Source: Delphinus delphis
Lineage: Eukaryota > Chordata > Mammalia > Artiodactyla > Delphinidae
DNA: 64,000 bases
Direction of reading: 5' to 3'
NCBI RefSeq assembly: GCF_949987515.2
Contig: NC_082694.2
Location: 11,897,958-11,961,957, forward strand
Each line of letters starts with the position of its first letter. Positions within the stretch are counted from its first letter, which is position 1. Positions 48,311 through 59,445 of the stretch are shown piece after piece. The position numbers were made by a program, and so were the translations under genes. Under the pieces are notes generated by a model. That model made no database searches. It was not told the origin of the DNA and was given only the letters and a program-made list of their open reading frames with translations.

Positions 48311-49220
48311 GATTCCAAAGCCCAGGAAAAGATGCTCCACATCATTAGTTCATTAGGGAAATGTAAATCAAACCCCACTTCACACCCACTAGGATTGCTA
48401 GCATAAAAAAAGAGGGACAATAAAAGGCATTGGTAAAGACATGGGGAAATTAGAACTCTCATGCACTGCTGATGGGAATGTAGAACGGTGTAGCTACTTT
48501 GGAAAACAGTTGGGTGCGTCCTCAAAATGAAATATAGAGTCACCGAGTTACCCAGTAATCCCACTTCGAGGTATATATCCAAGAGAATTGAAAACCTGTT
48601 CACACAAAATGTGCCCATGAAATGTCTACCAACTGATGAAGAGATAAACAAAATGTGACATCACTAGACAATAAAATATCAATCCTCAACAAAAAGGAAT
48701 GAAGGGCTGATGAACTTAGATGAACCTTGAAAACATTATGTTATGGAAGCCAGTCACAAAAGGCCACATGTTGTATGATTCCGTCTATATGACACGGTGA
48801 GGACAGGCAAATCTACAGAGACAGAAGGTAGATTAGTGGTTGCCTAGGTGGGAGGGTCATTTCAGATGGCCACAAGGTTTCATTTTGGGGTGATGAAAAT
48901 GTTCTATAGTTACCATGGCGATGACTGCCCAACTATAAATATAGGAAAAGCTATTGTAGATGCAAACTACTATATATAGGATGGATAAACAGCAAGGTCC
49001 TACCGTACAGCTCAGGGAACTATATTCAATATCCTGTGATAAACCATAACTGAAAAGATATGAAAAGAATGTATAAATGTATAACTGGATCATTTTGCTG
49101 TACAGCAGAAATTAACAAAACATTGTAAATCAACTATACTTCAATAAAATAATTTTAAAATAAAACCTGTTGGACACCTAAAATGGATAAATTTTGTTAT
49201 GTATAAATTCTAGCTCAAGA
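48311..49220 (+). mobile_element. L1M 3' part with a nested younger L1 3' end
   Basis: The outer old sense L1 shows 'cagtaatcccacttcgagg', 'gtatgattccgtctatatga' and 'ttttggggtgatgaaaatg', and resumes after the insert with 'ggacacctaaaatggataaa'. The inner piece, about 48940-49165, is a younger L1 3'UTR ('aacagcaaggtcctaccgt', 'attttgctgtacagcagaaa', 'actatacttcaataaaa'). The exact inner boundaries and TSD are not resolved. Confidence 0.75.
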
Positions 49221-49230
49221 AAGCTTTTTT

Positions 49231-49361
49231 ATTTGATTTGATTTGATTTGATCATGCCGCGCGGCTTACAGGATCTTATTTCCCTGACCGGGGACTGAAT
49301 CCGGGGCCTCAGCAGCGAAAGCACCAGTTCCTAACCACTGGACCATCAGGGAACTTCCAAT
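49231..49361 (-). mobile_element. tRNA-derived SINE, short older type
   Basis: Antisense copy with a (GATTT)n tail at 49231-49253 and a head ending 'accatcagggaacttcc'. The 11-bp duplication aaagctttttt lies at 49220-49230 and 49362-49372. Confidence 0.88.
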
Positions 49362-49611
49362 AAAGCTTTTTTTTTTTTTTCTAAAATAAGTTTTCAAGAA
49401 AGCCTGTGCTAAAGAAATCTGCCTAAATTGGTCCTGAATTCATCTAACCACCACATTTTTTTTTCCTCACATTAACACCCAAAGAAACTGATATCCTGAA
49501 AAACATGCTTTAGGAAAAACTGCTTTAGAAAACGGGAGTTTGGTGACAGAATTTGTTTCTGTGAACACAGCTTTGGCATGGTTGGGGTAAACCATTTTAT
49601 ATTTTATTTAC

Positions 49612-49823
49612 TTTTTTTTGTTTGTTTTTTTGCGGTACGCGGGCCTCTCACTGTCGTGGCCTGTCCCGTTGCGGAGCACAGGCTCCGGATGCGCAGGCTC
49701 AGTGGCCATGGCTCACGGGCCCAGCCGCTCCGCAGCACGTGGGATCTTCCCGGACCAGGACACGAACCCGTGTCCCCTGCATCGGCAGGCGGACTCTCAA
49801 CCACTGCGCCATCAGGGAAGCCC
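49612..49823 (-). mobile_element. CHR-2-type tRNA-derived SINE
   Basis: This minus-strand copy has its T-rich tail on the left and its head next to 49823. The duplication ttatttac lies at 49604-49611 and 49824-49831. It faces the plus-strand copy at 47071. Confidence 0.94.
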
Positions 49824-49831
49824 TTATTTAC

Positions 49832-51948
49832 ATTTTTTGACATGTCAATATCTTGTCTTCTTGTTGGCTTTATGTACATTTGGGGAAAGAAAGTGTGATT
49901 TTTGTCTCTTTGAATCCCTGTCCCCTACCAGCCATGGAGTAGTTTACACAGTAGGCATGCCATAAATATCCAAGTGGAACTCTGTGTCTCTAATGAGTTA
50001 ATTCAACCAGTCAAGCCAATCAGAAATTACTTATTAAGGGCCTGCAAGCGCTAGGCAGTGTCCTGGGGGCTGGGGATACAAGAGTGAGGAAGGCGGATGT
50101 GGGGCTGCCCTCACTTAGGGTCCAGTGGCTGAGTCCCTGCCAGGGACCACACAGTGGGGGCACCTCTACCTGGGGGCGAAGTTCTAAAGTCACCCCAAGG
50201 CACAGTTTTCACGTAGCCAAAACTTCTGAAAATCCTAACGGCGGTACCGCATTTGAGATCACCTCCTTTGCTATTGAAAAGTCTACACAGCACATTTTTT
50301 TCTCCAGCGCTGGAAAAGATGCTTTCTCTGGTTGAGCCCCAGTTTCAGACTTCTACTTAGAGGCCGTACTATAAAACAAGGGGCCTCCAGCCTGAACAGC
50401 CAGCAGGAAGGACAGCGCAGACGGACGGAGGGATGCACGAATGTACCCTCCCCTCCCTATGCACTCCTGGGTATAATGAGAATGACATACGAAGTATTGG
50501 CACTGTCCAAATAACTTTGATTTATTTAGAAAAATGTGTTGAATTTGCTTAAGTGAGCTTGTAATGTGACTCTCCTGTTTCTGGAAGTTCGGCCTGATCT
50601 ACAAACACTGGGCTTTGAAGGAAGAAAGAGGCCCCGGAGACCCAAAGGACAATTGGTCCACAGCCGGCAAAACCTGAGGACAGAACCCACTAACCTGGGG
50701 TCTCTTAAGACACCCAGTGAATTCCTGGGAAAGGTGCCCCCAGGAAACCACCTCAGGAAGGAATTTGAATGTGATATGAGGACCCCACTGAGGATACTCA
50801 GTCCAGGCAGCCTCTCTCCTGTTTTAGAAGCAGCAGGAAGTCTCTGGGGAGAGCTGACAGGCAAGGTTACCAGCTCCACTGAGAGTTCCTGGGAAACCGG
50901 TCTTGCCAGCTTCTGTGGGGTCAGAGGGCAGCCTTCCCAGCAGGCCGCCTGGCTCTCTAGAGGCTCCTGGGACCCATCCCACCCCTAGGAGACTGGGGCA
51001 GGAAGTTTCAGCAGATTGGGCTTCTGGGCCACTGCCCAGCGATGTACCTTTTCATCCCCCCAAATGCATCTGAACACAGAAGAAATGCAAGCCTCAGCTG
51101 GGCGCTCGCACGAAGCTTTGCAGCCAAACGCACGGGGGGCTTGATGAACACCTGGTCTCTCACTGGTTCCAATGCTCGGAGCTACCCAATTTACATGTAA
51201 TTAAAGACGCAAGTTTCAAAACGCAGAGTCTGGGCTGGAGATAGGAGGCCTCCCCCATCAGATGGTTTTGTTTTGCTTTCCCTCTGCATATGGGCCTTAA
51301 ATTTTGCCAAGAAAGGTTACAGGGGCTGAGATTGTTTAGCTTGGAGAGGAGAAAGCTCAGGCATGACTTAACTACTGTCTTCAAATACTCAGAGGCATTT
51401 ATTACTAGGAGGGATGGGCTGCCTGTTTTCTTCTTAAACTGCAGGAACAGAAAGCAGTTGGAATAAAGGAAGGTCTGCACACTGGGCCCTCCCTGAGGGC
51501 GCCCCCTCCGTGGCTGCTGCTGCCGATGTGGCCATCTGTAGAGGGTTAACATCAGTGGAGTCACCCAGGTGGCCGCTGTGCACCCACTAGGACGGCCCAG
51601 ACATCTAAGTCTGGTCTCTAGCAGCCAAGATGAAGTGCAAAGATTCTGTGGGTCCCAACTGGGGTTGGGAGCTGCCCCTGCAACCAGCAGAATGCTGGCA
51701 TACACTTGGGTAACAGACCTATGAGGATGAAATGTGAGAACCAGACCTCTCTGATGGTGGGTGGGGTTGAGGGTGTGGGGAGGAAAGACTGGTGAAGGAG
51801 CAGGTGGGCTGCTTGGGAGGCCAAGGCAAGGGGCTGACCAGGCACAGCCCCAGCTGAGCTGCAGCGGGAGGGTTCTGGATAGAGTGAACCTTCTATATTC
51901 TTTACCTGCTGTGGGACCAGGGCTGAGACCTTAGACACTGTGCTATTG
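49832..51948. other. Unique-looking non-coding sequence
   Basis: 50010-50110 looks like a very old mammalian repeat ('tattaagggcctgcaagcgc'), at low confidence. Frames of up to 181 codons (51160-51705, minus) and 140 codons (50566-50988, plus) overlap other frames and show no recognisable domain. No gene is supported. Confidence 0.4.
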
Positions 51949-52790
51949 TGATATGACAAGAAATATATATTTGATTTTCATCCTCTGTTCCAAGCAAAGA
52001 GCTCCAAAAACCTTTGGAATTTCCCGAGTGATAGGGGAGAGAAGAGCATCTTTTGTGATTCATAATGAGCCCTTTTAACCATACCTGAATTTATGCTAAT
52101 GAGGTGATCCTTGGTGGGGTTTCTGGATAGCTTCAGGACCGGGGCTGGTTGCCAGAGAAAGTAGCCATATGACTAGAGGGTTGGAGCGTTCAGCCCACCC
52201 CCAACCTCCATGGAGGGGAGAGATACTGGGGACTAAATTAATCACCAAGGGCCAAGGATTTAATCAACTCTGCCTACGTAACGGAACCCCCATAAAAACC
52301 CTGAACAAAGAGGTTTGGAGAGCTTCCGGGTTGGGGAATGCATCCATGAGCCAGGAGGGTGGTGCACCCCAAACTCCATGGGAGCAGAAGCTCCTACATT
52401 TAGGACCCTTCCAGACCTCTATCCAGCCGTTCGTTTGTATCGTTTACAATATCGTTTACCATAAACTGGAAATAGTAAGTAAAACTATTTCACTGGGTTC
52501 TATGAACTGTTAGAACAGATGATCAAGGCTGAGCAGGAGGTCATGGGAACCCCCAATTTGTAGCCAAACCAGACAGAAATGTGGGTAACCTGGGGATCCA
52601 CTACTTGTGATTGGCATCTGAAATGCAGGGAGTTTTATGGAACTGAGCCCTTAACCTGTGGGTTTTGTGTTAGCTCCGGGTCGTTAGAATCAGAACTGAA
52701 CTAAACTGTAGGACATCCAGTTGGTATCTGCAGGAATTTCTTGGCTTGGAAAACCCACGCATTCGCTATGAGAAGGATTGTGAGTAAAGG
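51949..52790 (+). mobile_element. Probable mammalian ERV LTR
   Basis: This runs about 0.84 kb from TGTGATATGACAAG. It contains 'gattcataatgagccctttt', 'tgctaatgaggtgatccttg', 'gaacccccataaaaaccctg' (a TATA-like word near 52290) and 'gagcccttaacctgtgggtt'. I recognise this series from a mammal-wide LTR, but I cannot name the family and no internal retroviral genes adjoin it. Both ends are approximate. Confidence 0.5.
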
Positions 52791-54304
52791 AACAACTCTC
52801 CTTTCAACAGCCTTCTCATTTGTGGTTCAGTCCATGGCCCCCTCTCCAACTCATCCTCTCTGTAAATTCCATCCACGCTGAGATCTAGTTCTCCACCCTC
52901 ACAACTGCTGATCAGTTCTACCTGTTTCTCTCTATTCCTTAGGGCTTGGTTAGGTCTTTGGGGCCCTCCCCCAACTTATTCCACACCCCCTGCTCCTAAC
53001 CAGATTCTGTTCTTCCCTCAAGATCCAACTCAAGTGCCCTCTTCCCCCACCCTTGCCCAGGCTGCCCTTCTGCAGCTACGCGCCTCCGTTCAGCTCCTCT
53101 GCAGGTGGGATCACACATCAGGGGCTGATGGCTCTATGCCTTGGTCTCGTCTTCCCAAATGGAAGTCCCTTAAGAGAAGTCTCCCGGGGACTCCTGCTGT
53201 GGCTGGGCTCCCAATCCATCATCACGGCCCTGACCAGTTCTCAGATTATCAACCCATATTTCAACTGCCCATGGAGGGTCTTCACAGGAACTATCTTCTC
53301 TCTCAAATTTGCTCTACTCCTGAGTTTTCTGCTCGGAAAACTCCCACGCCCTTGGTCAGGTCTTCACCTCCCTCCTCCCTTGCTGCCTCATGGCACATCC
53401 TCAGCCCTACCTCAGTAGCCCCTCTGCTGCCCATCCCCAGTGGTCCACCCCCACCACTCCAGAGCGGCTTCCCCTCTTCCCCTGACACCTAGGGGCCTCA
53501 GGAGTTCTCCTCTTGCCAAAAACTCACTTCCTACAGGGCTGCCCCAGAAATCTCCTTGAGTATGGCTCTGACCATGTCATTGTCCTGTGTGGAAATGTTG
53601 GTGGCTCCCACCACCTGCCGATCTGGGCAGCAAAGGCCCCCCTGCTCAGGCCTCCACTTTCCTTTCCAGCTTTCATTCCTCTCCACAAACTCTCTGCTCT
53701 GCTTATCACAAATGTTTGGAGTTGCCTATAAAGGCCCCACTCAGTGATGCCACATTTCTTTCACCTCTGTTTCCCCACCTGGGAAGTCCTCGTGGTCCCT
53801 GGAGCTCTCACCTGCTTCCCATGAGCCAGTTCTTCCCATTCTGCTAATTCAGGGCCGAATGACACCCACTGCATGAGGTCTCTCCCGATCTCCCCATGGT
53901 TGGGGGGAGGAACCATGGCCCCCGACTGTCACAGCACCTCGGCTGGGTCTGTCCCTGTGATGTGCAACCATCATCCACCCTCAAGGTTAAGATGTCCACC
54001 CTCAAGGAAGGACTTGCGTTGCTGACAGCTTCCTGCTGTGGCCCCTTCAGGGACCACCTCAGGTGCACGGAGCCAAGCAGGTTAGAGCCCTTCCTGGGTG
54101 GCCACTTGTCACTGTAGGGGTGTAAGCGCATCTTGACCCAACTCAGGACAATTCCAAAGGGTCATCCTAGCTCCAGAGTTCCCTGTAGGGTCAGCCCTAT
54201 GTCACTGTCCTAGTCTCTCACCACCTGTTCTTACTTCTCCTCCTCCTTTCACTGGTATTCATCCTGAGGACACCCCACAGTAAACATTCTACCTGCTAAT
54301 CTCT
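52791..54304. other. Pyrimidine-rich non-coding sequence, possible L2 remnants
   Basis: Phrases such as 'ctcaagatccaactcaagtg' and 'tgtttccccacctgggaagt' hint at ancient L2 3' ends, at low confidence. A 152-codon frame at 53034-53492 is proline- and serine-rich with no domain and is shadowed by other frames. No gene is supported. Confidence 0.35.
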
Positions 54305-54490
54305 GTTATGCACTGAATTGTGTCCACCTCAACATTCACATGTTGAAGTGCTGACTCCTAGGACCTCAGGATGTGACCTCATTTGGAGACAAGGTCTTCA
54401 GTGAGGTAGTCAAGGGGCAATGAGGTCATCAGAGTGGGCAATGTGATGGGACAAGCCAGATCTGGTGGGAACCTCAACCTGGCTTTCTAG
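54305..54490 (+). mobile_element. LTR-like fragment (MaLR type possible)
   Basis: 'tgttatgcactgaattgtgt', 'acattcacatgttgaagtgc' and 'gtgacctcatttggagac' follow the 5' part of a common mammalian LTR-type repeat. It is truncated, with no LTR end seen on the right. Confidence 0.5.
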
Positions 54491-54869
54491 TATGCCTTTT
54501 CCTAATGCATAAAAATTTCTCTTCCCCCATGACCTTGGTGATTTCTGGGGGGACTTTTCTTTGCCAGCCCTTCCAATTTTTCACGTTGATCTGTTGGATC
54601 CTTTGGCTTTTAGATTTTCGTGGAAGGGACTCTGCTCATTCCTGCTTCCCAGCCTTTCCGTGAAGTCCAAAGGCAAATGCCCTGACCCATTTCCCACTCC
54701 TTCCATTTGGCATTCCCTGGTTGGTGAGTCAGGGGCAGCCTCCCTTTCCGTTCTTGTCCAGACACACATGCCAGCTTGTTCAGCTGTACACAAGTGAGGA
54801 TAACAAGAAACGTGTTCCAAACTGGCCTCGCCTCCATTCTGGATCACCTCGTCCCTTTGTTCATCCTTC
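54491..54869. other. Unassigned non-coding sequence
   Basis: No recognised feature is present. It ends at the 8-bp duplication of the hAT-type element. Confidence 0.4.
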
Positions 54870-54877
54870 CTCTAGTC

Positions 54878-55117
54878 CAGGGGTCCCCAGCCCCGGGGCT
54901 GCAGACCTGTGCTGGTCTGTGGTCTGTTAGGAACAGGGCCGCACAGCAGGAGGTGAGCAGTGGGGTCCAGCAAGCAAAGCTTCATCTGCAGCGCCCATCC
55001 CCCGCCCCCGCATGGCTCTCAGCACCGCCTGAACCATCCCCCAACCCCAGCCCCAGCCATGGAAAAAGTGTCTTCCACAAAACCGGTCCCTGGTGCCAAA
55101 AAGGTTGGGGACTGCTG
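54878..55117 (+). mobile_element. Short hAT-type (Charlie/MER1-like) DNA transposon
   Basis: The ends are inverted: CAGGGGTCCCCAGCC on the left and GGTTGGGGACTGCTG on the right. Flanking 8-bp words ctctagtc (54870-54877) and ctctaccc (55118-55125) match at 6 of 8 positions, fitting an aged hAT target duplication. The internal text ('ctgttaggaacagggccgca', 'gtgcc­aaaaaggttggg') is the non-coding MER1-like pattern. It is non-autonomous: no transposase is present. Confidence 0.85.
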
Positions 55118-55125
55118 CTCTACCC

Positions 55126-56540
55126 CCTCTATTGCTGCGGTGCCAACACCTACACGGGCTCGCCTTCTGAATGAGTGAAAGCACGTCTTTGTTTTCCGAG
55201 GTGTAGAGGAAGCTGGTGAAGGGCAGACACTGAGTCATGAACACAGCCCAAGGCAGTAGGAGACCAGAGAGGTGGTTTCTTGCTAAAGCTTCATATCCTA
55301 GACCCATACTTCCTCAGCCTTTTGTGTCCTAAGGAGTTTCTGGAAAGCTCTGAAGTGTGTGCTTTTTGAGGCTGTTTTAGAAGTGAGATTTTTTTCCATC
55401 CCAGGTCCTATAGCTCCTGACCTTTCTTGTCTGTGATGTCTTCGGTGGTTTCTCCTCCTTGTCTTTGAGAATGGCCCTGCCCCTCCCTCCCACGTGGCAC
55501 CCGCAATGTCTTCCAGGGATCGTGGCTGAATTCCAGGCTCTCTTTGCGCTGAGCCCGTCTGAAACCTCAAACCATTGTAATGAGTCCCAGGCAAGGGTGT
55601 TCTTCTTTCGACATCATCATTCTTCCTTTGTCTGTCCTGCAAGGGTCACAAACTCCACATGTTTATGGTGGAGCCACTGTGTGCAGGGTGTTGTCAGTGG
55701 TAGCAGCGAAATGAGGTCTCTGTTCTCAAGCTGTGTTCAGTTTAATGTCCTTCGGAGGGGTGCAGGGAGGAAGAGAGGGAGAGTAGAAACTGATGGATGG
55801 CCATCACGTGCCAGGTGCTCCCAATCACAACCTCCCAGCCAAGGCGTGCACCCCTCAACCAGGTTAACGGGCTGGAACTGTGTGGATTTCTAAACAGTGG
55901 AACTTCAATACTCGAATTAGGTTTTTCCTTTTTCCCAGTTTTTAAATCTATAACAATGTAACTAGAATGCTTCTGTTTCCCCCTCTGGATTTCTTGGTTT
56001 GAAATGGGGTTCCTCCAGCCAGTCAATTTGCTCAGTCAAGTCCTGGGTGATGGTTTCTCTAGGACTTTCCACTCTGTTGCCCACTGTGAGAATCAGCTCA
56101 TCCACAAAACACCGTCCTGTCCTGCGGCCACCTTTCCTCCTCTGTCGGGTAGCCTTGTCCTGCTGGACCACGTTCCGGTTGAAGGCCTGGGGGCCCTGGC
56201 TCCCGGCTAGCGGACACAGCCTCATCTTGCTCGTGTTTCTCCTGGTTGCTGGACACAGGCCGTGGCATTGCTCTGCACACTGTTACCTGGAACTCTCCAT
56301 TCCTTGGCTCACCCCATCTCCAGCCCTGTGGACTCTATGTGGGCCCAGGCTCACCCCCCTCCACTGCCTGGGAAGCCCGCCTGAATGAAGGGGTTCAATA
56401 CCCATAATACTGGTGGTTGAGGAATGGGAGCCAGGAGAGTGTAGGTTGGCAGTGACACAGACATTCAGAGGGAAATTTTGCATATTCATAATGTATTGGT
56501 AAGTGGAAAAGGAAGCTTACAAACGAGTGTGCGATAGGAT
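55126..56540. other. Unique-looking non-coding sequence
   Basis: No gene or repeat is recognised. Frames of 110-144 codons on opposite strands at 55298-55893 and 55999-56388 lack known domains. Confidence 0.4.
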
Positions 56541-56656
56541 CATATATATATATGTATATATGTCTATGTATGTGTCTGTATGTATATATATGTGCATATG
56601 TGTATACATACAGATCATATATACATATATGTATGCATATACACACATATACATTT
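56541..56656. repeat. Alternating purine-pyrimidine AT/TG-rich tract
   Basis: About 115 bp of mixed (TA)n, (TG)n and (CA)n words ('tatatatatgtatatatg', 'acacatatacat'). It is an imperfect microsatellite. Confidence 0.9.
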
Positions 56657-56900
56657 AGACATACAGGATAAATGCATTACTCTGCAATTGCACACCACTC
56701 AGATGCATAAGCAGAGAGAAAAATGCCTGGAAAGATACTAGAAAAATTTTTGATAAAGTGTAAATGTAAATAGCAGTGGTTAGATTATAGGTGACTTTAA
56801 TTTTTTCTTTTTACTTGGTTGTATTTTCTGGTTTTTCTGAAAAGAATGTATTATATAACAAAAAATAGTAAGAGAAGAAAAAACAAATTGTTTTCTATAG

Positions 56901-57173
56901 CTGCAGTCCCCAGCCTTTTTGGCACCAAGTACCGGCTTCGTGGAAGACAATTTTTCCACAAGCAGCGGTGGCAGGGTGCGTGGGGACGGGGGCGGGTTGT
57001 CCAGGCAGTAATGCGAGCAATGGTTCAGGCGGTAATGTGAGTGATGGGGGGTGACGGGGAGCTGCAGATGAAGCTTCGCTCCCTTGCCCGCCGCTCACCT
57101 CCGGCTGTGCAGCCCAGTTCCTAACAGGCCGCGGATGGCCACCGGTCCACGGCCTGGGGGTTGAGGACCCATT
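56901..57173 (-). mobile_element. Short hAT-type (Charlie/MER1-like) DNA transposon
   Basis: This is the reverse-orientation relative of 54878-55117: it starts CTGCAGTCCCCAGCCTTTTT and ends GGGGGTTGAGGACCCATT. A perfect 8-bp duplication, ttctatag, lies at 56893-56900 and 57174-57181, as expected for hAT elements. It is 273 bp and carries no transposase. Confidence 0.9.
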
Positions 57174-57181
57174 TTCTATAG

Positions 57182-58013
57182 TATTTCATAAAATCCAAGC
57201 ACTGCTCTTGGGAATGTAATTTTATCTGTGGATCCAGGGCCAGGGGGGTGGGGTTGAGGGGTGAAGTAGAGGCTGCCATGGGTGGTTTTTGACCACTTGG
57301 TGGGAGGGTCTCTGAGCTGCTCAGTCTCCCGTGTCAGCTGATCTGGGTTCTAGATCTCACTCTGCTTCTGAACTCTCTGTCCCTCACTTTCCTCTGGAAA
57401 ATGGGCAGATTCAGCTAGCATCCCAGGGATGGCAAATCAGAGGAGGTAGATGAACTTCTCAGCTAGGCTGACAAAGATGCTGAGCTTGATCCAGCTTCCT
57501 TGGGAGAGAATGCTGTGATTGATTAGTGATGTCTGCTCTGGGAAGCACATGGTAAAGTTGCCAGGAATCCCTCCCAGCTGAACACACAGCTGCAGTCCTG
57601 CCCTCCTGGGCTCCCCTGACCCTCCTTCAATACCTTGATTAAAACTGTTACTGTGTTTAGCAATTACACAGTGGGAGCTCTGTCTTTTTTATTTTTTAAT
57701 TGCCAATACCAGAGTCTGACTCACATAGGCATTCAGGAATGAGTATGAATTGTAGATGGATTACTCTGAAAGGAATGAACACATGTGAGTTCAATTGCTA
57801 AACATAGGTGTGCAGCTTTTCAAGGAACTCAAGGTCGTTGTTTGGATGTGTAAATTCTGCTTCATTAGTGTACTGTTTAAAGCACACCAGGTTTTAAAAT
57901 TAATATCTGTTAGAGACAAGAAGCCACCACATTCCATCATCCTATGTGGGTTTCAGTGTGTGTAGGAGGATGATGTGGGCAGAGAGCTCTGACCACCAGC
58001 CCACCATCTATCT
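57182..58013. other. Non-coding sequence with a MIR remnant
   Basis: 57330-57430 ('gatctgggttctagatctca', 'ctctggaaaatgggcag') looks like a sense MIR core. The rest is unassigned, with no gene. Confidence 0.45.
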
Positions 58014-58095
58014 TTACCGTATATATTTTTACTGAGGTATGATTGATGTAAAACATGACGTTAGTTTCAGATATATTTGATATATCTTTGTCATA
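58014..58095 (-). mobile_element. Short L1 3' end fragment
   Basis: 'ttttactgaggtatgattga' and 'acgttagtttcagatatatt' are the antisense L1 3'UTR pattern. It is very truncated and no TSD was found. Confidence 0.5.
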
Positions 58096-58115
58096 CTTTT
58101 GACCTGCCTTATTAT

Positions 58116-58245
58116 ATAGCGTGGTGGTTTGGACTCAGGGTTTGAATTCAGGCTGGATTATTTGGGGCAAATCACTTTATTGTCACTTTACTGTCCCCAG
58201 GCCTCAGCTTTCTCATTCACGAGAGATGCCTTCTGACTCTGAAAG
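58116..58245 (+). mobile_element. MIR SINE, ancient
   Basis: 'agcgtggtggtttggactca', 'gtttgaattcaggctgg' and 'cctcagctttctcattcac' follow the sense MIR order (tRNA-like head to core). Confidence 0.75.
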
Positions 58246-58570
58246 CTCCATGACCCTGTGTTGGTTCTCAGTCTCCACGGAGACTTCTTTCCTCCTGAGA
58301 CCTCCCCTGACCCATTCTCCAGATGGATAAGTTGCTGGCAGCTTCTCTCTTGTGACTATTTTAATGAGACATCATTCGCACCTGAAAATTTCAGGGAAAC
58401 CTCGGAGATCTCCCATCCTTCCCTTCCTCCCGGACCTGCACACTTTTCTTTCAAACAGACTCTGCCGACTTGGACCTGGAGCTGCTGTTCCTCATACTTC
58501 TCCCCACAACCCCAGCCTGCTTCTTTCTCTCTCACTCTCCCCCCACATCTGTCCTGTTCTTTTTTTAAAA
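58246..58570. other. Unassigned non-coding sequence
   Basis: Pyrimidine-rich sequence with no recognised feature. Confidence 0.4.
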
Positions 58571-58779
58571 AAAATAATACTTTTTTTTTTAAGATTTTTT
58601 ATTTTTGATGTGGACCATTTTTTTCAGTCTTTATTGAATTTGTTACACTATTGCTTCTGTTTTATGTTTTGTTTTTCTGGCTGCGAGGCATGTGGGATCT
58701 TAGCTCCCCAACCAGGGATGGAACCCGCACCCCCTGCATTGGAAGGCGAGGTCTTAATCACTGGACTGCCGGGAAGTCC
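58571..58779 (-). mobile_element. tRNA-derived SINE with extended 3' body
   Basis: Antisense counterpart of 33962-34166: 'gatgtggaccatttttttc', 'ttattgaatttgttacac', 'attgcttctgttttatg', then the tRNA-like head in reverse ending 'actgccgggaagtcct'. Confidence 0.87.
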
Positions 58780-59290
58780 TGTGTCCTGTTCTTTTTCCTT
58801 TTTTTTTTTTTTACAGCCCCTTGCTGTCTTCCTATCTTCAGCTCCCAGGGAAGGGAATGTTACTGCCCTTCTACCCGCTACAACAGAACCTTCCAGAGCC
58901 TCTCCCATCCCTGGTCCGTTTCCTCAGTCTACCCCCTCTTCCCCCCGCTCCACTCCCCCATCCAGTGCTCTGACCTGGCTCCTCAACATGGCATTTCCCC
59001 CTCTGCTGGGGGGATGGGCACCTGGACACCGTCTGGTTAGGAAAAAACAGCCCAGGCTGACAGCTCCAACTACTGTAATTGCTTTCAAGTGTTTGAATGT
59101 GTTATGGATGGGAGCTGGGCCACGGGCTGGGGCCAGAGAGCTTCGCATATTCACAGGATGTACTTGGACAAACAATCCAGGACTGCAAAGCCTTCTGGCT
59201 GCTGCTCCCACCCCAGCTCCATCTGACCTGATGCTAGTCAGAGCTGCTTCAGCACAACACGTTGGTGTTCTTGCTTTCTTCTCTCTCTCT
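58780..59290. other. Unassigned non-coding sequence
   Basis: A frame of 317 codons at 58352-59305 runs through this region and the SINE, but it has no recognised domain and includes SINE sequence, so it is not supported as a gene. Confidence 0.4.
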
Positions 59291-59445
59291 CTTTTTTTCG
59301 TTTAATTTCTATTGGAGTAGAGTTGATTTACAGTGTTGTGTTACTTTCAGGTGTACAGCAAAGTAAATCAGTTATACAAATATATATGTCTATTCTTTTT
59401 TAGATTCTTTTCCCACATAGGTCATTACAGACTAGCAATAGAGTA
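59291..59445 (-). mobile_element. LINE-1 3' end fragment
   Basis: 'tttctattggagtagagttg', 'cagtgttgtgttactttcag' and 'gtacagcaaagtaaatcag' are the antisense L1 3'UTR. It is heavily truncated, with weak boundaries on the right. Confidence 0.8.

Noticed and set aside
51160..51705. A 181-codon minus-strand frame
   Set aside because: There is no known domain, overlapping frames exist, and nothing around it suggests a gene. I treat it as a chance frame in unique sequence.
38555..52790. A possible endogenous retrovirus between the two LTR-like segments
   Set aside because: The two segments do not resemble each other, and the intervening 12.6 kb is L1, SINE and unique sequence with no gag, pol or env pattern.
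53034..53492. A 152-codon Pro/Ser-rich plus-strand frame
   Set aside because: It lies in pyrimidine-rich sequence with possible L2 remnants and overlaps other frames of similar length. No domain is seen.
58352..59305. A 317-codon plus-strand frame
   Set aside because: It reads across an antisense SINE and low-complexity T and CT tracts, shows no domain, and has no upstream promoter or splice context.
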